DNA from: Spartobacteria bacterium
GTDB lineage: Bacteria; Verrucomicrobiota; Verrucomicrobiia; Chthoniobacterales; Chthoniobacteraceae
Length of the DNA stretch: 6,225 nt
Assembly (NCBI GenBank): GCA_025350985.1
Contig: JANXWU010000508.1
Span: 1-6,225 of the forward strand
Reading direction: 5' to 3'
Shown here: piece after piece, positions 1 through 6,036 of the stretch
How the letters are laid out: each line of letters opens with the position of its first letter
Position numbering within the stretch: position 1 is the first letter of the stretch
The notes under the pieces: model-generated
What the model was told of the DNA's origin: nothing
What the model saw: the letters and a program-made list of their open reading frames with translations, nothing else
The model's database searches: none
Program-made: the position numbers and the translations under genes

Positions 1-876
<876 letters not shown>

Positions 877-937
877 CGAACGGGTTGGGTCTGTGGATTG
901 TCACAGCAACCTTAACGCGAATCCAAAAATCATCGCC
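877..937. promoter_or_regulatory. Divergent intergenic region, probable back-to-back promoters
   Basis: These 61 bp separate the starts of the DUF255 gene (minus) and the amidase gene (plus), so promoters for both genes should lie here or just inside the opposing gene. On the plus strand TTGTCA at 898-903 resembles a -35 box, but the best-spaced -10 (ATCCAA near 921) is poor. On the minus strand there is only a weak TTGGAT / GACAAT pair about 18 bp apart. No palindromic operator or good Shine-Dalgarno sequence was seen for either gene. The role is inferred from gene arrangement rather than from strong motifs. Confidence 0.4.
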
Positions 938-1591
938 ATGTGCAAAATCCTGCTGCTTCCCCTCGCGCTCGCCGGCTGTCTTTTTCTCGGCGCCTGTGCG
1001 TCGAACGTGCAAAACACCAGCCACTCGTTTCACACCGTCGTCATTGATGCCGGGCACGGCGGGCACGACACAGGGACACGTTCCCGGTTGGGCGGCGCGG
1101 AAAAAGATGCGACGCTCGCGGTGGCGGAACGCTTGGAGGCAAGGCTGCGCGGCGCGGGTTTTCACACGGTGATGACGCGCGACACGGACGTGTTCATCCC
1201 GCTCGACACGCGCGCGGGAATTTCCAACGCCCAGCACAACTCGATTTTCGTGAGCATTCATTTTAACGACGCGCGGCGCCGCAGCGCCCACGGCATCGAG
1301 GTGCATTACAAATCGCCCTACGCACGCGAGCTCGCCGAACGCATCGAAGGCAAGCTCGACGACATCGGCTCCAATCGCGGCATCCACACGGCGAACTTCG
1401 CGGTGCTGAGAAAAAATCGCTACCCGGCGGTGCTGGTCGAGTGCGGTTTTCTCAGCAACCCCTCCGAAGCAAAACGCTGCGCGAACGGCGGCTATCGCGA
1501 CCAACTCGCGGAGAAAATCGCGGAAGCATTGATCGAGCAACGCTACGGCCCAGGCAGCAAGCGCGAGGCGGAATTGATCGCTGGGCGGTGA
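938..1591 (+). CDS. N-acetylmuramoyl-L-alanine amidase (Amidase_3), predicted lipoprotein
   Basis: Zinc amidase of 217 residues that cleaves the bond between MurNAc and the L-alanine of the peptide stem, acting in cell-wall remodelling or daughter-cell separation. The Amidase_3 domain spans about residues 33-205. VVIDAGHGGHDTG gives zinc ligand H40, GGAEKD gives E55, SIHFND gives H108, and VLVECGFLSN gives catalytic E168; all four expected residues are present. I chose the ATG at 938 rather than an in-frame ATG at 767. The 938 start yields a classic lipoprotein signal, MCKILLLPLALAGC then L17-G18-A19-C20, whereas the longer form would overlap the divergent DUF255 gene. C20 is the predicted lipidation site and A21 follows it, which by the E. 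coli Lol rule would favour the outer membrane. There is no LysM, AMIN or SPOR domain and no long autoinhibitory insert between H108 and E168, so it is close to a bare catalytic domain on a lipid anchor. A small ORF starts 9 bp after the stop. Confidence 0.95.
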   Translation: MCKILLLPLALAGCLFLGACASNVQNTSHSFHTVVIDAGHGGHDTGTRSRLGGAEKDATLAVAERLEARLRGAGFHTVMTRDTDVFIPLDTRAGISNAQHNSIFVSIHFNDARRRSAHGIEVHYKSPYARELAERIEGKLDDIGSNRGIHTANFAVLRKNRYPAVLVECGFLSNPSEAKRCANGGYRDQLAEKIAEALIEQRYGPGSKREAELIAGR

Positions 1592-1600
1592 TGGCCGCAG

Positions 1601-2035
1601 ATGAAAGTTCTGCTCTGGGTTCAGCGGTGTTTCGGTTTGCGGGAGGATCTAAATGGAGTGGGGCTGGATGCGGTGCGAGCCATTTTTTTGGCCGTGGATT
1701 GGAGAGGGGAATGGAAGACATTTCAGGACGCCACCACGCGCGCCGCTGAGTGCACGTATCCCGAGATGGGCGTGGCGGATGATGCGGGGCACGAGTTGAG
1801 AATTTACCCCGTGGATGAGGAGGCGTTTGGTTTCCTATACGATTACTCCGTCTTTCGCTCGCAATTTGGTTTCAGTCCGATGGAGCAGCCGAGGAAGCAC
1901 CGGGGAACTTGCGGGAAAGAGGAAGTGCCTGCGCTGTTTCAACTTTTTTTTGACGGCAAGGAAGACGAGCTGCTGGCGAGACCCGGTGAGAATACGGGAG
2001 CGTCAGACGACCCGCCGGAAGCGGGCGCGGAATGA
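1601..2035 (+). CDS. Hypothetical protein, 144 residues, unrecognised
   Basis: Open reading frame starting 9 bp after the amidase stop and ending 13 bp before the convergent gene at 2049. I do not recognise a family. The sequence looks like a folded soluble protein. It has a hydrophobic/aromatic core (for example DAVRAIFLAVDWRGEW at about residues 23-38 and FLYDYSVFRSQFGF at about 77-90) and an acidic, Gly/Pro-rich tail from about residue 126. There is no signal peptide or membrane helix. Cysteines lie near residues 10, 51 and 104. Codon use is visibly less GC-rich at third positions than in the amidase or alr genes, and AGA is used three times. The gene may therefore be recently acquired, weakly expressed or spurious. 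No strong ribosome binding site precedes the ATG. The main support for coding is the position filling a 457-bp gap, the full-length open frame and the protein-like composition. A run of eight T (1944-1951) lies inside it. Confidence 0.5.
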   Translation: MKVLLWVQRCFGLREDLNGVGLDAVRAIFLAVDWRGEWKTFQDATTRAAECTYPEMGVADDAGHELRIYPVDEEAFGFLYDYSVFRSQFGFSPMEQPRKHRGTCGKEEVPALFQLFFDGKEDELLARPGENTGASDDPPEAGAE

Positions 2036-2048
2036 GTCCGTCGCAGGG

Positions 2049-2966
2049 TTATTGCGGTTCCGCCGGGGACTTTTCCGCAGGCTCCGGCGCGGGGGATCCC
2101 ATGTTTGCCTCGACGCGACGGAGCATCGACGACTCCATGCGGTCGATGCGATCTTTGAGCGAGCCGTCAAGCGCGCGCATTTTTTTGTAGAGCGCCTTGT
2201 AAAAATCCTTCGACGCCTTCCGCAATTCGTCGTCGTTTTGCGCTGACTCCGCTTTTTGCTTCAGCGCGTTGACGCTTTTGTCCTGGAGCGCTTTGGCTTT
2301 CACCGCGTTGAACCGCGCCCGTTCCTTTGCGTCCAAATCCACCGGCGACGCTTCCGGTTTCGCGTTCACTTTTTCCTCAGCCGCCGGTGCCGACTCGGGC
2401 TTCGGAAACTCGACGGCTGGCACTTCGATTTTGGTTTCTGGCTCCGGCAATTTTTTCGGCGGCTCGGGTTCGGCGAGGCTCTCTTTTGGCGCGGGCGTGG
2501 CTTTTCGCTTCGACGTTCCGCGCGCTTTTGGAGTAGGGGACGGCTTGGGCTCCGGGGTGATTTTTGGCTTCGTCTCAGCCACGGCCTCGTCGTCTGGTTT
2601 CGGTGCAGGCGTGGCTTTCGGCACGGGGGAATGTTTCGCTTTGGGGCGCGGTGTGGGCGTCGGCTGCGGTTCTTCCGCCGGCTTTGTTGTTTTGGGTTTC
2701 CGCCCGAAAATCCGCTGGATCATCGAGCGTTTTTTTTCCGGCGAGGGCGTCGGATCGATTTCCGGTTTTGGCGTTGGGGAACTCTTCTTCCGTCCTGGCG
2801 TCGCAGGCTTTTCGGACTCGCCGGTTTTGTCGCCCGCGTCCACTTTTTCCTTGGGCTCGTCCGGTGCCGCCGCCTGCTGTTCGGCCGGTTTGCCGGCGTC
2901 CGGCGCGGCGGGCGTGCCGGCGGCCAGAAGCGCGAGCGCCCAAAGAAAAACAGCGAGTTTTTTCAT
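2049..2966 (-). CDS. Secreted Pro/Lys/Ala-rich low-complexity protein with helical C-terminus
   Basis: Protein of 305 residues with no recognised family. Residues 1-20 (MKKLAVFLWALALLAAGTPA) are a good Sec signal peptide, probably cleaved near A20-A21, so it should act in the periplasm or at the cell surface. Residues 22-210 are disordered-looking and very rich in Pro, Lys, Glu, Ala and Thr. They carry degenerate repeats such as PTPKPEIDPTPSP, QPTPTPRPKAK, KATPAPKP and PEPKPSPTPKA, interrupted by a short basic patch at about 79-90 (KRSMIQRIFGRK). Residues 212-288 (KERARFNAVKAKALQDKSVN onward) are highly charged and probably helical or coiled-coil, followed by a short Pro-rich tail. Pro/Lys-rich linkers of this kind often span the periplasm or bind the wall, but no function can be assigned. 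In-frame ATGs upstream, up to 3188, were rejected because they run into the SRPBCC gene on the other strand and lose the signal peptide. The gene is divergent from the SRPBCC gene across 76 bp. Confidence 0.82.
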   Translation of the reverse strand: MKKLAVFLWALALLAAGTPAAPDAGKPAEQQAAAPDEPKEKVDAGDKTGESEKPATPGRKKSSPTPKPEIDPTPSPEKKRSMIQRIFGRKPKTTKPAEEPQPTPTPRPKAKHSPVPKATPAPKPDDEAVAETKPKITPEPKPSPTPKARGTSKRKATPAPKESLAEPEPPKKLPEPETKIEVPAVEFPKPESAPAAEEKVNAKPEASPVDLDAKERARFNAVKAKALQDKSVNALKQKAESAQNDDELRKASKDFYKALYKKMRALDGSLKDRIDRMESSMLRRVEANMGSPAPEPAEKSPAEPQ

Positions 2967-3042
2967 GCTTTTGCTAAGAAGGTCGTCCAACTTGCGGTTC
3001 GCGCGCGGGCATGTCAACTCACCCGCGCCGGCCATTCCCGCC
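2967..3042. promoter_or_regulatory. Divergent intergenic region upstream of the SRPBCC-alr block
   Basis: These 76 bp lie between the starts of the Pro/Lys-rich gene (minus) and the SRPBCC gene (plus), and should contain promoters for both directions. No convincing -35/-10 pair was found by eye on either strand, and no clear Shine-Dalgarno sequence precedes either start. The only structured element is the GC-rich inverted repeat at 3003-3028. The promoter call rests on gene orientation. Confidence 0.35.
3003..3028. repeat. Short inverted repeat / possible leader hairpin before the SRPBCC gene
   Basis: GCGCGGG (3003-3009) and CCCGCGC (3022-3028) are perfect 7-bp inverted arms around a 12-nt spacer, ending 14 nt before the ATG at 3043. 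It could be an operator or an RNA hairpin near the ribosome binding region of the SRPBCC-alr transcript. Chance is a real possibility, since 7-bp GC-only arms arise easily in DNA of this composition. Confidence 0.3.
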
Positions 3043-3558
3043 ATGAGAAAATCGCGCTTCCTCTTATCCGCCGGCATCTTCGCGCTGGTCTTCCCATTTT
3101 TCCTCAGCCGCCGGATGCGCGTGTTCCGGCGCACGGTGGTCCACGCGACGCCAGAGACGGTTTTTCCTTTGCTCAACGACCTGCGCAACTGGCCTTTGTG
3201 GACGGAATGGAGCCGCCGCAGCGAGGTGCATGTCAGCTACGACGGGCCACCGGCGGGCGTCGGCGCGACGCAGCGTTGGGAGGCTGGAAAGACGAGCGGC
3301 GTCTTGCGGATCACGCACAGCACGCCCGGTGCGCGCATCGCCTACACGCTCGACCTGTGCGGCGGTAAATATCACCTCGACGGCGTGATCTCGCTCGACG
3401 CGGCGGGGCCGCTCACGACGGTCACCTGGACCTGCAAATGGGACACGGGCGAAAATCCGTTCGCACGCTACGGCGGCCTGCTTTTCAAACGCTGCCTCGG
3501 GCGCGATTTCGCGGCGGGGCTGGCGAATTTGAAAGCGCTGATCGAAGGTGTGCGCTGA
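3043..3558 (+). CDS. SRPBCC-family (polyketide cyclase/START-like) protein with N-terminal membrane anchor
   Basis: Protein of 171 residues. After a basic start (MRKSR), residues 6-21 form one hydrophobic segment ending before SRRMR, which reads as a signal anchor or an uncleaved signal. The rest matches the SRPBCC ligand-binding fold seen in polyketide cyclase/dehydrase-type proteins. It opens with VVHATPETVFPLLNDLRNWP and W53..W56 (residues 32-56: the usual VF..L.D..NW..W pattern). A central beta sheet follows, with GATQRWE, GVLRITHSTPGARIAYTLDL and TTVTWTCKWDTGENP. The C-terminal helix, RDFAAGLANLKALIEGVR, is the family's typical end. The ligand is unknown. I chose the ATG at 3043 because the domain begins just after it; the same frame stays open far upstream (to 2269), but only as the antisense of the Pro/Lys-rich gene. 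The TGA stop is 2 bp before the GTG of alr, so the two are almost certainly co-transcribed. Confidence 0.85.
   Translation: MRKSRFLLSAGIFALVFPFFLSRRMRVFRRTVVHATPETVFPLLNDLRNWPLWTEWSRRSEVHVSYDGPPAGVGATQRWEAGKTSGVLRITHSTPGARIAYTLDLCGGKYHLDGVISLDAAGPLTTVTWTCKWDTGENPFARYGGLLFKRCLGRDFAAGLANLKALIEGVR
3545..3550 (+). promoter_or_regulatory. Likely ribosome binding site for alr
   Basis: AAGGTG at 3545-3550 lies 10 nt before the GTG at 3561, inside the last codons of the SRPBCC gene. It partly matches the Shine-Dalgarno core and supports choosing GTG 3561 over the in-frame ATG at 3438, which would overlap the SRPBCC gene by 121 bp. It fits translational coupling between the two genes. Confidence 0.5.
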
Positions 3559-3560
3559 CC

Positions 3561-4679
3561 GTGGGCGCTGTCTCGACGAACGTTCGCTGCTGGGCCGAAA
3601 TCGACCTCGGCGCACTCCGTCACAACGCCAGGGTCGTGCGCGCGCAAATCGGCTCGGCGGCCGGTTTCATGGCCATCGTCAAAGCCGACGCATATGGACA
3701 CGGCATGTCCGAGGTGGCGCGCGGGCTTGAGGGGCTGGTGGAAATGTTCGGCGTCGCCGACCTTTGCGAGGCGCGGCGGCTGCGCGAAGTTTTGCCGGCG
3801 GCGAAAATCTTCATTCTCGGCACCGCGCTGCCTGACGAACGCGCGGAGATCGTGCGGCGCAAATTTTTCCCCGTGGTTTCTTCGCTGGAAGAAGCTCGCG
3901 CTTTCCATGCGCTGGCCGGCGGCGAGCCGGTGGAAGTTCACCTCGACCTCGACACGGGCATGGGGCGCATTGGTGTGCGCGAAGACCGTGCCGCCGCCGA
4001 AGTCGAAAAAATCTCAGCGCTTCCGGGGATCAAAATTGCCGGCCTCTCGACGCATTTACCCGTGGCGGATGAGGACAAAAATTTCACCGCCGACCAGCTC
4101 GCGCGTTTTGAAAAAATCGCCGCAAGCCTGCGCCAGCGCGGTCTGCGCGCGCCGATCATTCATTCGCTCAATAGCGCGGGCGTGATCCGTTTTCCGACGC
4201 ACGCGCAGGACATGGTGCGTGCCGGACTGATGCTCTACGGCAGCTCACCGATCCCGGATTTTCAAAGCCGTCTGCAGCCGGTCCTGACGCTGAAAACGCG
4301 CGTGACGCTCGTGCGCGAGTTCGGCGCGGGACAAGGCGTGAGCTATGGGCGGACGTTCATCACGCCGCGTCCGATGCGCGTGGCGACGCTCGGCGCGGGA
4401 TACGCGGACGGCTTTCGGCGGAGCCTGTCTAATCGTGACGCCGAAGTGTTGATCGCGGGCCGGCGCTGTCCCGTGCTCGGGCGAGTGACGATGGATCAAA
4501 TCATGGCCGACGTGAGCGCGCTGCCGGACGTGCAGCCGGGCGACGAGGTGGTGCTGATCGGACGGCAGGGGACGGAGGAAATTCTCGCTTCCGAGCTGGC
4601 ACAAAAGGCGGGCACGATCGCGTGGGAAATTTTCACGGGCATCGGGCCGCGGGTGGAAAGGCGAGTCGTTTCAAACTAA
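3561..4679 (+). CDS. alr: Alanine racemase
   Basis: PLP enzyme of 372 residues, within the usual 360-375 for the family. It interconverts L- and D-alanine in the cytoplasm to supply D-Ala for peptidoglycan. The N-terminal barrel starts at WAEIDLGALRHNARVV. AIVKADAYGHG holds the PLP lysine K41. HLDLDTGMGRIG (127-138) and GLSTHLP (161-167) are conserved barrel strands, and the HSLNSAG motif is at 201-207. VSYGRTF carries catalytic Y262, equivalent to Tyr265 of the Geobacillus enzyme. GAGYADGFRR (278-287) and the C-terminal domain motif GRVTMDQIMADVS (307-319, including M311-D312) are intact, as is the GTIAWEIFTGIGPRV end. The start is a GTG 2 bp after the SRPBCC stop; no closer in-frame ATG fits. 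The ALSTH-type segment reads STHLPVADED rather than the common STHFA form, a minor variation. A RelE-like gene follows 69 bp downstream on the same strand. No terminator was seen in that gap, so co-transcription is possible. Confidence 0.97.
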   Translation: MGAVSTNVRCWAEIDLGALRHNARVVRAQIGSAAGFMAIVKADAYGHGMSEVARGLEGLVEMFGVADLCEARRLREVLPAAKIFILGTALPDERAEIVRRKFFPVVSSLEEARAFHALAGGEPVEVHLDLDTGMGRIGVREDRAAAEVEKISALPGIKIAGLSTHLPVADEDKNFTADQLARFEKIAASLRQRGLRAPIIHSLNSAGVIRFPTHAQDMVRAGLMLYGSSPIPDFQSRLQPVLTLKTRVTLVREFGAGQGVSYGRTFITPRPMRVATLGAGYADGFRRSLSNRDAEVLIAGRRCPVLGRVTMDQIMADVSALPDVQPGDEVVLIGRQGTEEILASELAQKAGTIAWEIFTGIGPRVERRVVSN

Positions 4680-4748
4680 AAAAATCAGGCGCGTCCCGAG
4701 CGTATTTGCGGTTCAATCGGAGTTTCAACCTTCAGAAAATTCTTCCCG

Positions 4749-5111
4749 ATGTTCCAAATCGTCTTCAACGAAATCAGCGCTGCCGAGATGTCGCGTTTGC
4801 CCAAGGATCTCCAACTCGACCTGCTCGCCGAGTTTCAATTTTTACCCGAAGACCTCGACCAGCTCGACACGGAAAAATTTGGAAAAATCGAGCGCGAGCG
4901 CAAGACGCTGTTTCGCTACCGCGCGAAGGATTATCGGATTTATTTTGAGCGGAGCGCGGAGGGCGTGACCATCCATCGGGTGCTGCACAAAAATACGATC
5001 CGCGATTTTCTCTTCCGCTCGAAACTGCCAATGGCCGAGGACGAGCAGCTCGGCGCGGCGAAGGAATTTTGGAAGCTGATCGACGAGGGCGAGAAGGCGC
5101 GGCGAGGTTAA
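4749..5111 (+). CDS. RelE/ParE-fold toxin-like protein without a visible antitoxin
   Basis: Protein of 120 residues. The first 90 residues match the RelE/ParE superfamily layout. An N-terminal strand (MFQIVFNEIS) and two helices (EMSRLPKDLQLDLLAEFQFL; about 41-52) are followed by the strand-rich core LFRYRAKDYRIYFERSAEGV and TIHRVLHKNTIRDFLFR. This has the basic residues R56, R58, R63, R77, H80, K81 and R85 expected on the RNA-binding face of mRNA interferases. Whether it cleaves mRNA cannot be told from sequence. A charged helical extension of about 25 residues (MAEDEQLGAAKEFWKLIDEG, 95-114) follows the core and is not part of the minimal toxin. RelE toxins normally pair with a small antitoxin gene next door, but the 69 bp upstream (4680-4748) and 74 bp downstream contain no such ORF; the neighbours are alr and a convergent exported protein. 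It may be a domesticated or regulatory homologue. No clear ribosome binding site was seen. Confidence 0.75.
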   Translation: MFQIVFNEISAAEMSRLPKDLQLDLLAEFQFLPEDLDQLDTEKFGKIERERKTLFRYRAKDYRIYFERSAEGVTIHRVLHKNTIRDFLFRSKLPMAEDEQLGAAKEFWKLIDEGEKARRG

Positions 5112-5120
5112 GTGACCCGC

Positions 5121-5167
5121 AAAAAAACTAGCGGCGCTCGAATCCACCCGGACCCGAGCGCCGTAGT
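5121..5167 (-). terminator. Rho-independent terminator of the transglutaminase-like gene
   Basis: CGGCGCTCG (5132-5140) and CGAGCGCCG (5155-5163) form a perfect 9-bp GC-rich stem. It can extend by four pairs (ACTA with TAGT) past one bulged G, and the loop may itself close with TCC/GGA. Read on the minus strand the stem is followed by seven T (5127-5121). It begins 22 bp after the stop of the minus-strand gene ending at 5186. On the plus strand the A-tract precedes the stem and no T-tract follows it, so it should act mainly on the minus-strand transcript. The hairpin could still slow transcription leaving the RelE-like gene. Confidence 0.85.
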
Positions 5168-5185
5168 CAGCCCAGAGAAAATGGG

Positions 5186-5755
5186 TCAGCGCGAGGCGAC
5201 GGTGCTTTTGCCCGAGGCGATGTCGGCGAAGGCCACGCGGGTGGCCTCATGCCGGTAGGCGCCATTGCGGGCGTAGGAATAAAAGGGGATGTATTCGCTG
5301 CGCGAGGTTTTGTCGGCGGCGAGGGGCTGGAAATTGTTCGTGCAATCCAGAATGTACCAGCGGCTGTCGTGCTGCCACATCAGCCAAGCGTGGCTGATGC
5401 GCGAGGAGGCGCGCGCCCGGCCGATGACGAAGCGGATGCTGGGGTCGTTGATTTGGTCGGCGAGCCAAAGCGCCTTGTCCTTGCAATCTCCGGCGTGGCG
5501 CGCGGCCGTGTCCTGCGGCAGCGCGGGCGTGTAGGGATTAGTGAAGGAATAACGAAAACGGCGGCCCTCGCGCATGAGTTGCTTCACCCGTTCGAGCGAA
5601 GTCGCCTCCCTTTGTCCGTCGATTTGACCAAGGATGCTCTTGACCGGATTCATGTAGCGATCATAGGGCGTCCCCGGCGAAGGCAGGCCGAGATCGATCG
5701 AGGCGGAGGCGAGACGGCTGAGAAAAAGAGCGGCGAAGAGGATTATGGTTTTCAT
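5186..5755 (-). CDS. Exported transglutaminase-like cysteine-protease-fold protein
   Basis: Protein of 189 residues. Residues 1-19 (MKTIILFAALFLSRLASAS) are a good signal peptide, with likely cleavage after the A-S-A stretch, so it should act outside the cytoplasm. The mature part has the transglutaminase-like triad in the right order. AGDCKDKALWLAD has C91 at the start of a helix, SHAWLMW has H122 on a strand, and WYILDCTN has D137 on the next strand. The spacing is compact, as in the bacterial transglutaminase-like cysteine peptidase group. Some family members are peptidases or amide-processing enzymes and others have unknown substrates, so the reaction is not assigned. I chose ATG 5755 over ATG 5773. 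The extra residues MEIPIA weaken the signal peptide, and a sigma-54-like promoter candidate would place the transcript start close to 5773. The gene converges on the RelE-like gene and ends at a strong terminator. Confidence 0.82.
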   Translation of the reverse strand: MKTIILFAALFLSRLASASIDLGLPSPGTPYDRYMNPVKSILGQIDGQREATSLERVKQLMREGRRFRYSFTNPYTPALPQDTAARHAGDCKDKALWLADQINDPSIRFVIGRARASSRISHAWLMWQHDSRWYILDCTNNFQPLAADKTSRSEYIPFYSYARNGAYRHEATRVAFADIASGKSTVASR

Positions 5756-5783
5756 TGCTATTGGAATTTCCATAACGAATGAA

Positions 5784-5799
5784 AGCTACTCTTGTGCCA
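5784..5799 (-). promoter_or_regulatory. Candidate sigma-54 (RpoN) promoter for the transglutaminase-like gene
   Basis: Read on the minus strand, TGGCACAAGAGTAGCT matches the -24/-12 consensus TGGCAC-N5-TTGCW. Only one consensus base differs (TAGC for TTGC), and the invariant GG-N10-GC spacing is kept. Transcription would begin about 12 nt further on, near 5773, leaving a leader of about 18 nt before ATG 5755. No activator gene is visible in the window, and single matches of this size can occur by chance. Confidence 0.4.
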
Positions 5800-5808
5800 G
5801 TTTACTGG
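5797..5808. repeat. Perfect inverted repeat overlapping the candidate -24 element
   Basis: CCAGT (5797-5801), two bases, then ACTGG (5804-5808): a 12-bp perfect palindrome with a 2-bp centre. Its left arm overlaps the TGGC of the sigma-54-like motif, so it is placed where a repressor could block the promoter. It is short and could be coincidental. Confidence 0.3.
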
Positions 5809-6036
5809 GCGAATAGGGCGCGCTATGAGGGGAAACTTCGATGGGCATGAAAAGCAGAACGCCAGTCCGCCGCCTTTCTCAAACAGGCAGGCCTCTTCTA
5901 TCATTTTCGCGGAGCGGAATCCCGCGGCCCGCGCCTGAAAACCTTGTCGATTCCACAGCACCCGTCGCATCGACCCCCGCACCCGCTCTCGCCTCCGAAC
6001 TTTCTCAAGGTTTCCCTAGTCCCGCCACGCATCCCA

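Larger units (their letters stand above)
5774..6036. other. 263-bp stretch without a supported gene
   Basis: This lies between the end of the RND permease gene and the start of the transglutaminase-like gene, both on the minus strand. It holds a sigma-54-like motif and an inverted repeat at its left end. No hairpin with a T-tract was found after the RND stop; the best stem there is GCGG/CCGC at 5914-5925 without T residues. Two small open frames cross it (minus 5758-5982; plus 5841-6116), but neither gives a protein-like sequence. Confidence 0.6.

Noticed and set aside
2011..2025. CCCGC/GCGGG hairpin near the end of the unassigned ORF, considered as a terminator for the convergent pair
   Set aside because: The stem is only 5 bp with no T-tract on either strand, and it lies inside the coding frame.
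2269..3042. Long plus-strand open frame continuing upstream of the SRPBCC start (a 429-residue reading)
   Set aside because: It is the antisense of the GC-biased Pro/Lys-rich gene, giving Gly/Ser/Phe-rich low complexity. The real domain, with its own membrane segment, begins at ATG 3043.
2256..3368. 370-codon plus-strand frame rich in Arg and Phe
   Set aside because: Also an antisense shadow of the Pro/Lys-rich gene. The composition is implausible for a protein and it overlaps two supported genes.
3438..3560. Upstream ATG start for alanine racemase
   Set aside because: It would overlap the SRPBCC gene by 121 bp and add residues absent from the family. The GTG at 3561, with AAGGTG before it, fits the normal length.
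4680..4748. Possible antitoxin ORF, promoter or terminator between alr and the RelE-like gene
   Set aside because: There is no open frame of useful size, no hairpin with a T-tract and no convincing -35/-10 pair in the 69 bp.
5758..5982. 74-codon minus-strand frame upstream of the transglutaminase-like gene
   Set aside because: There is no protein-like pattern, it overlaps the likely promoter region and it has no ribosome binding site.
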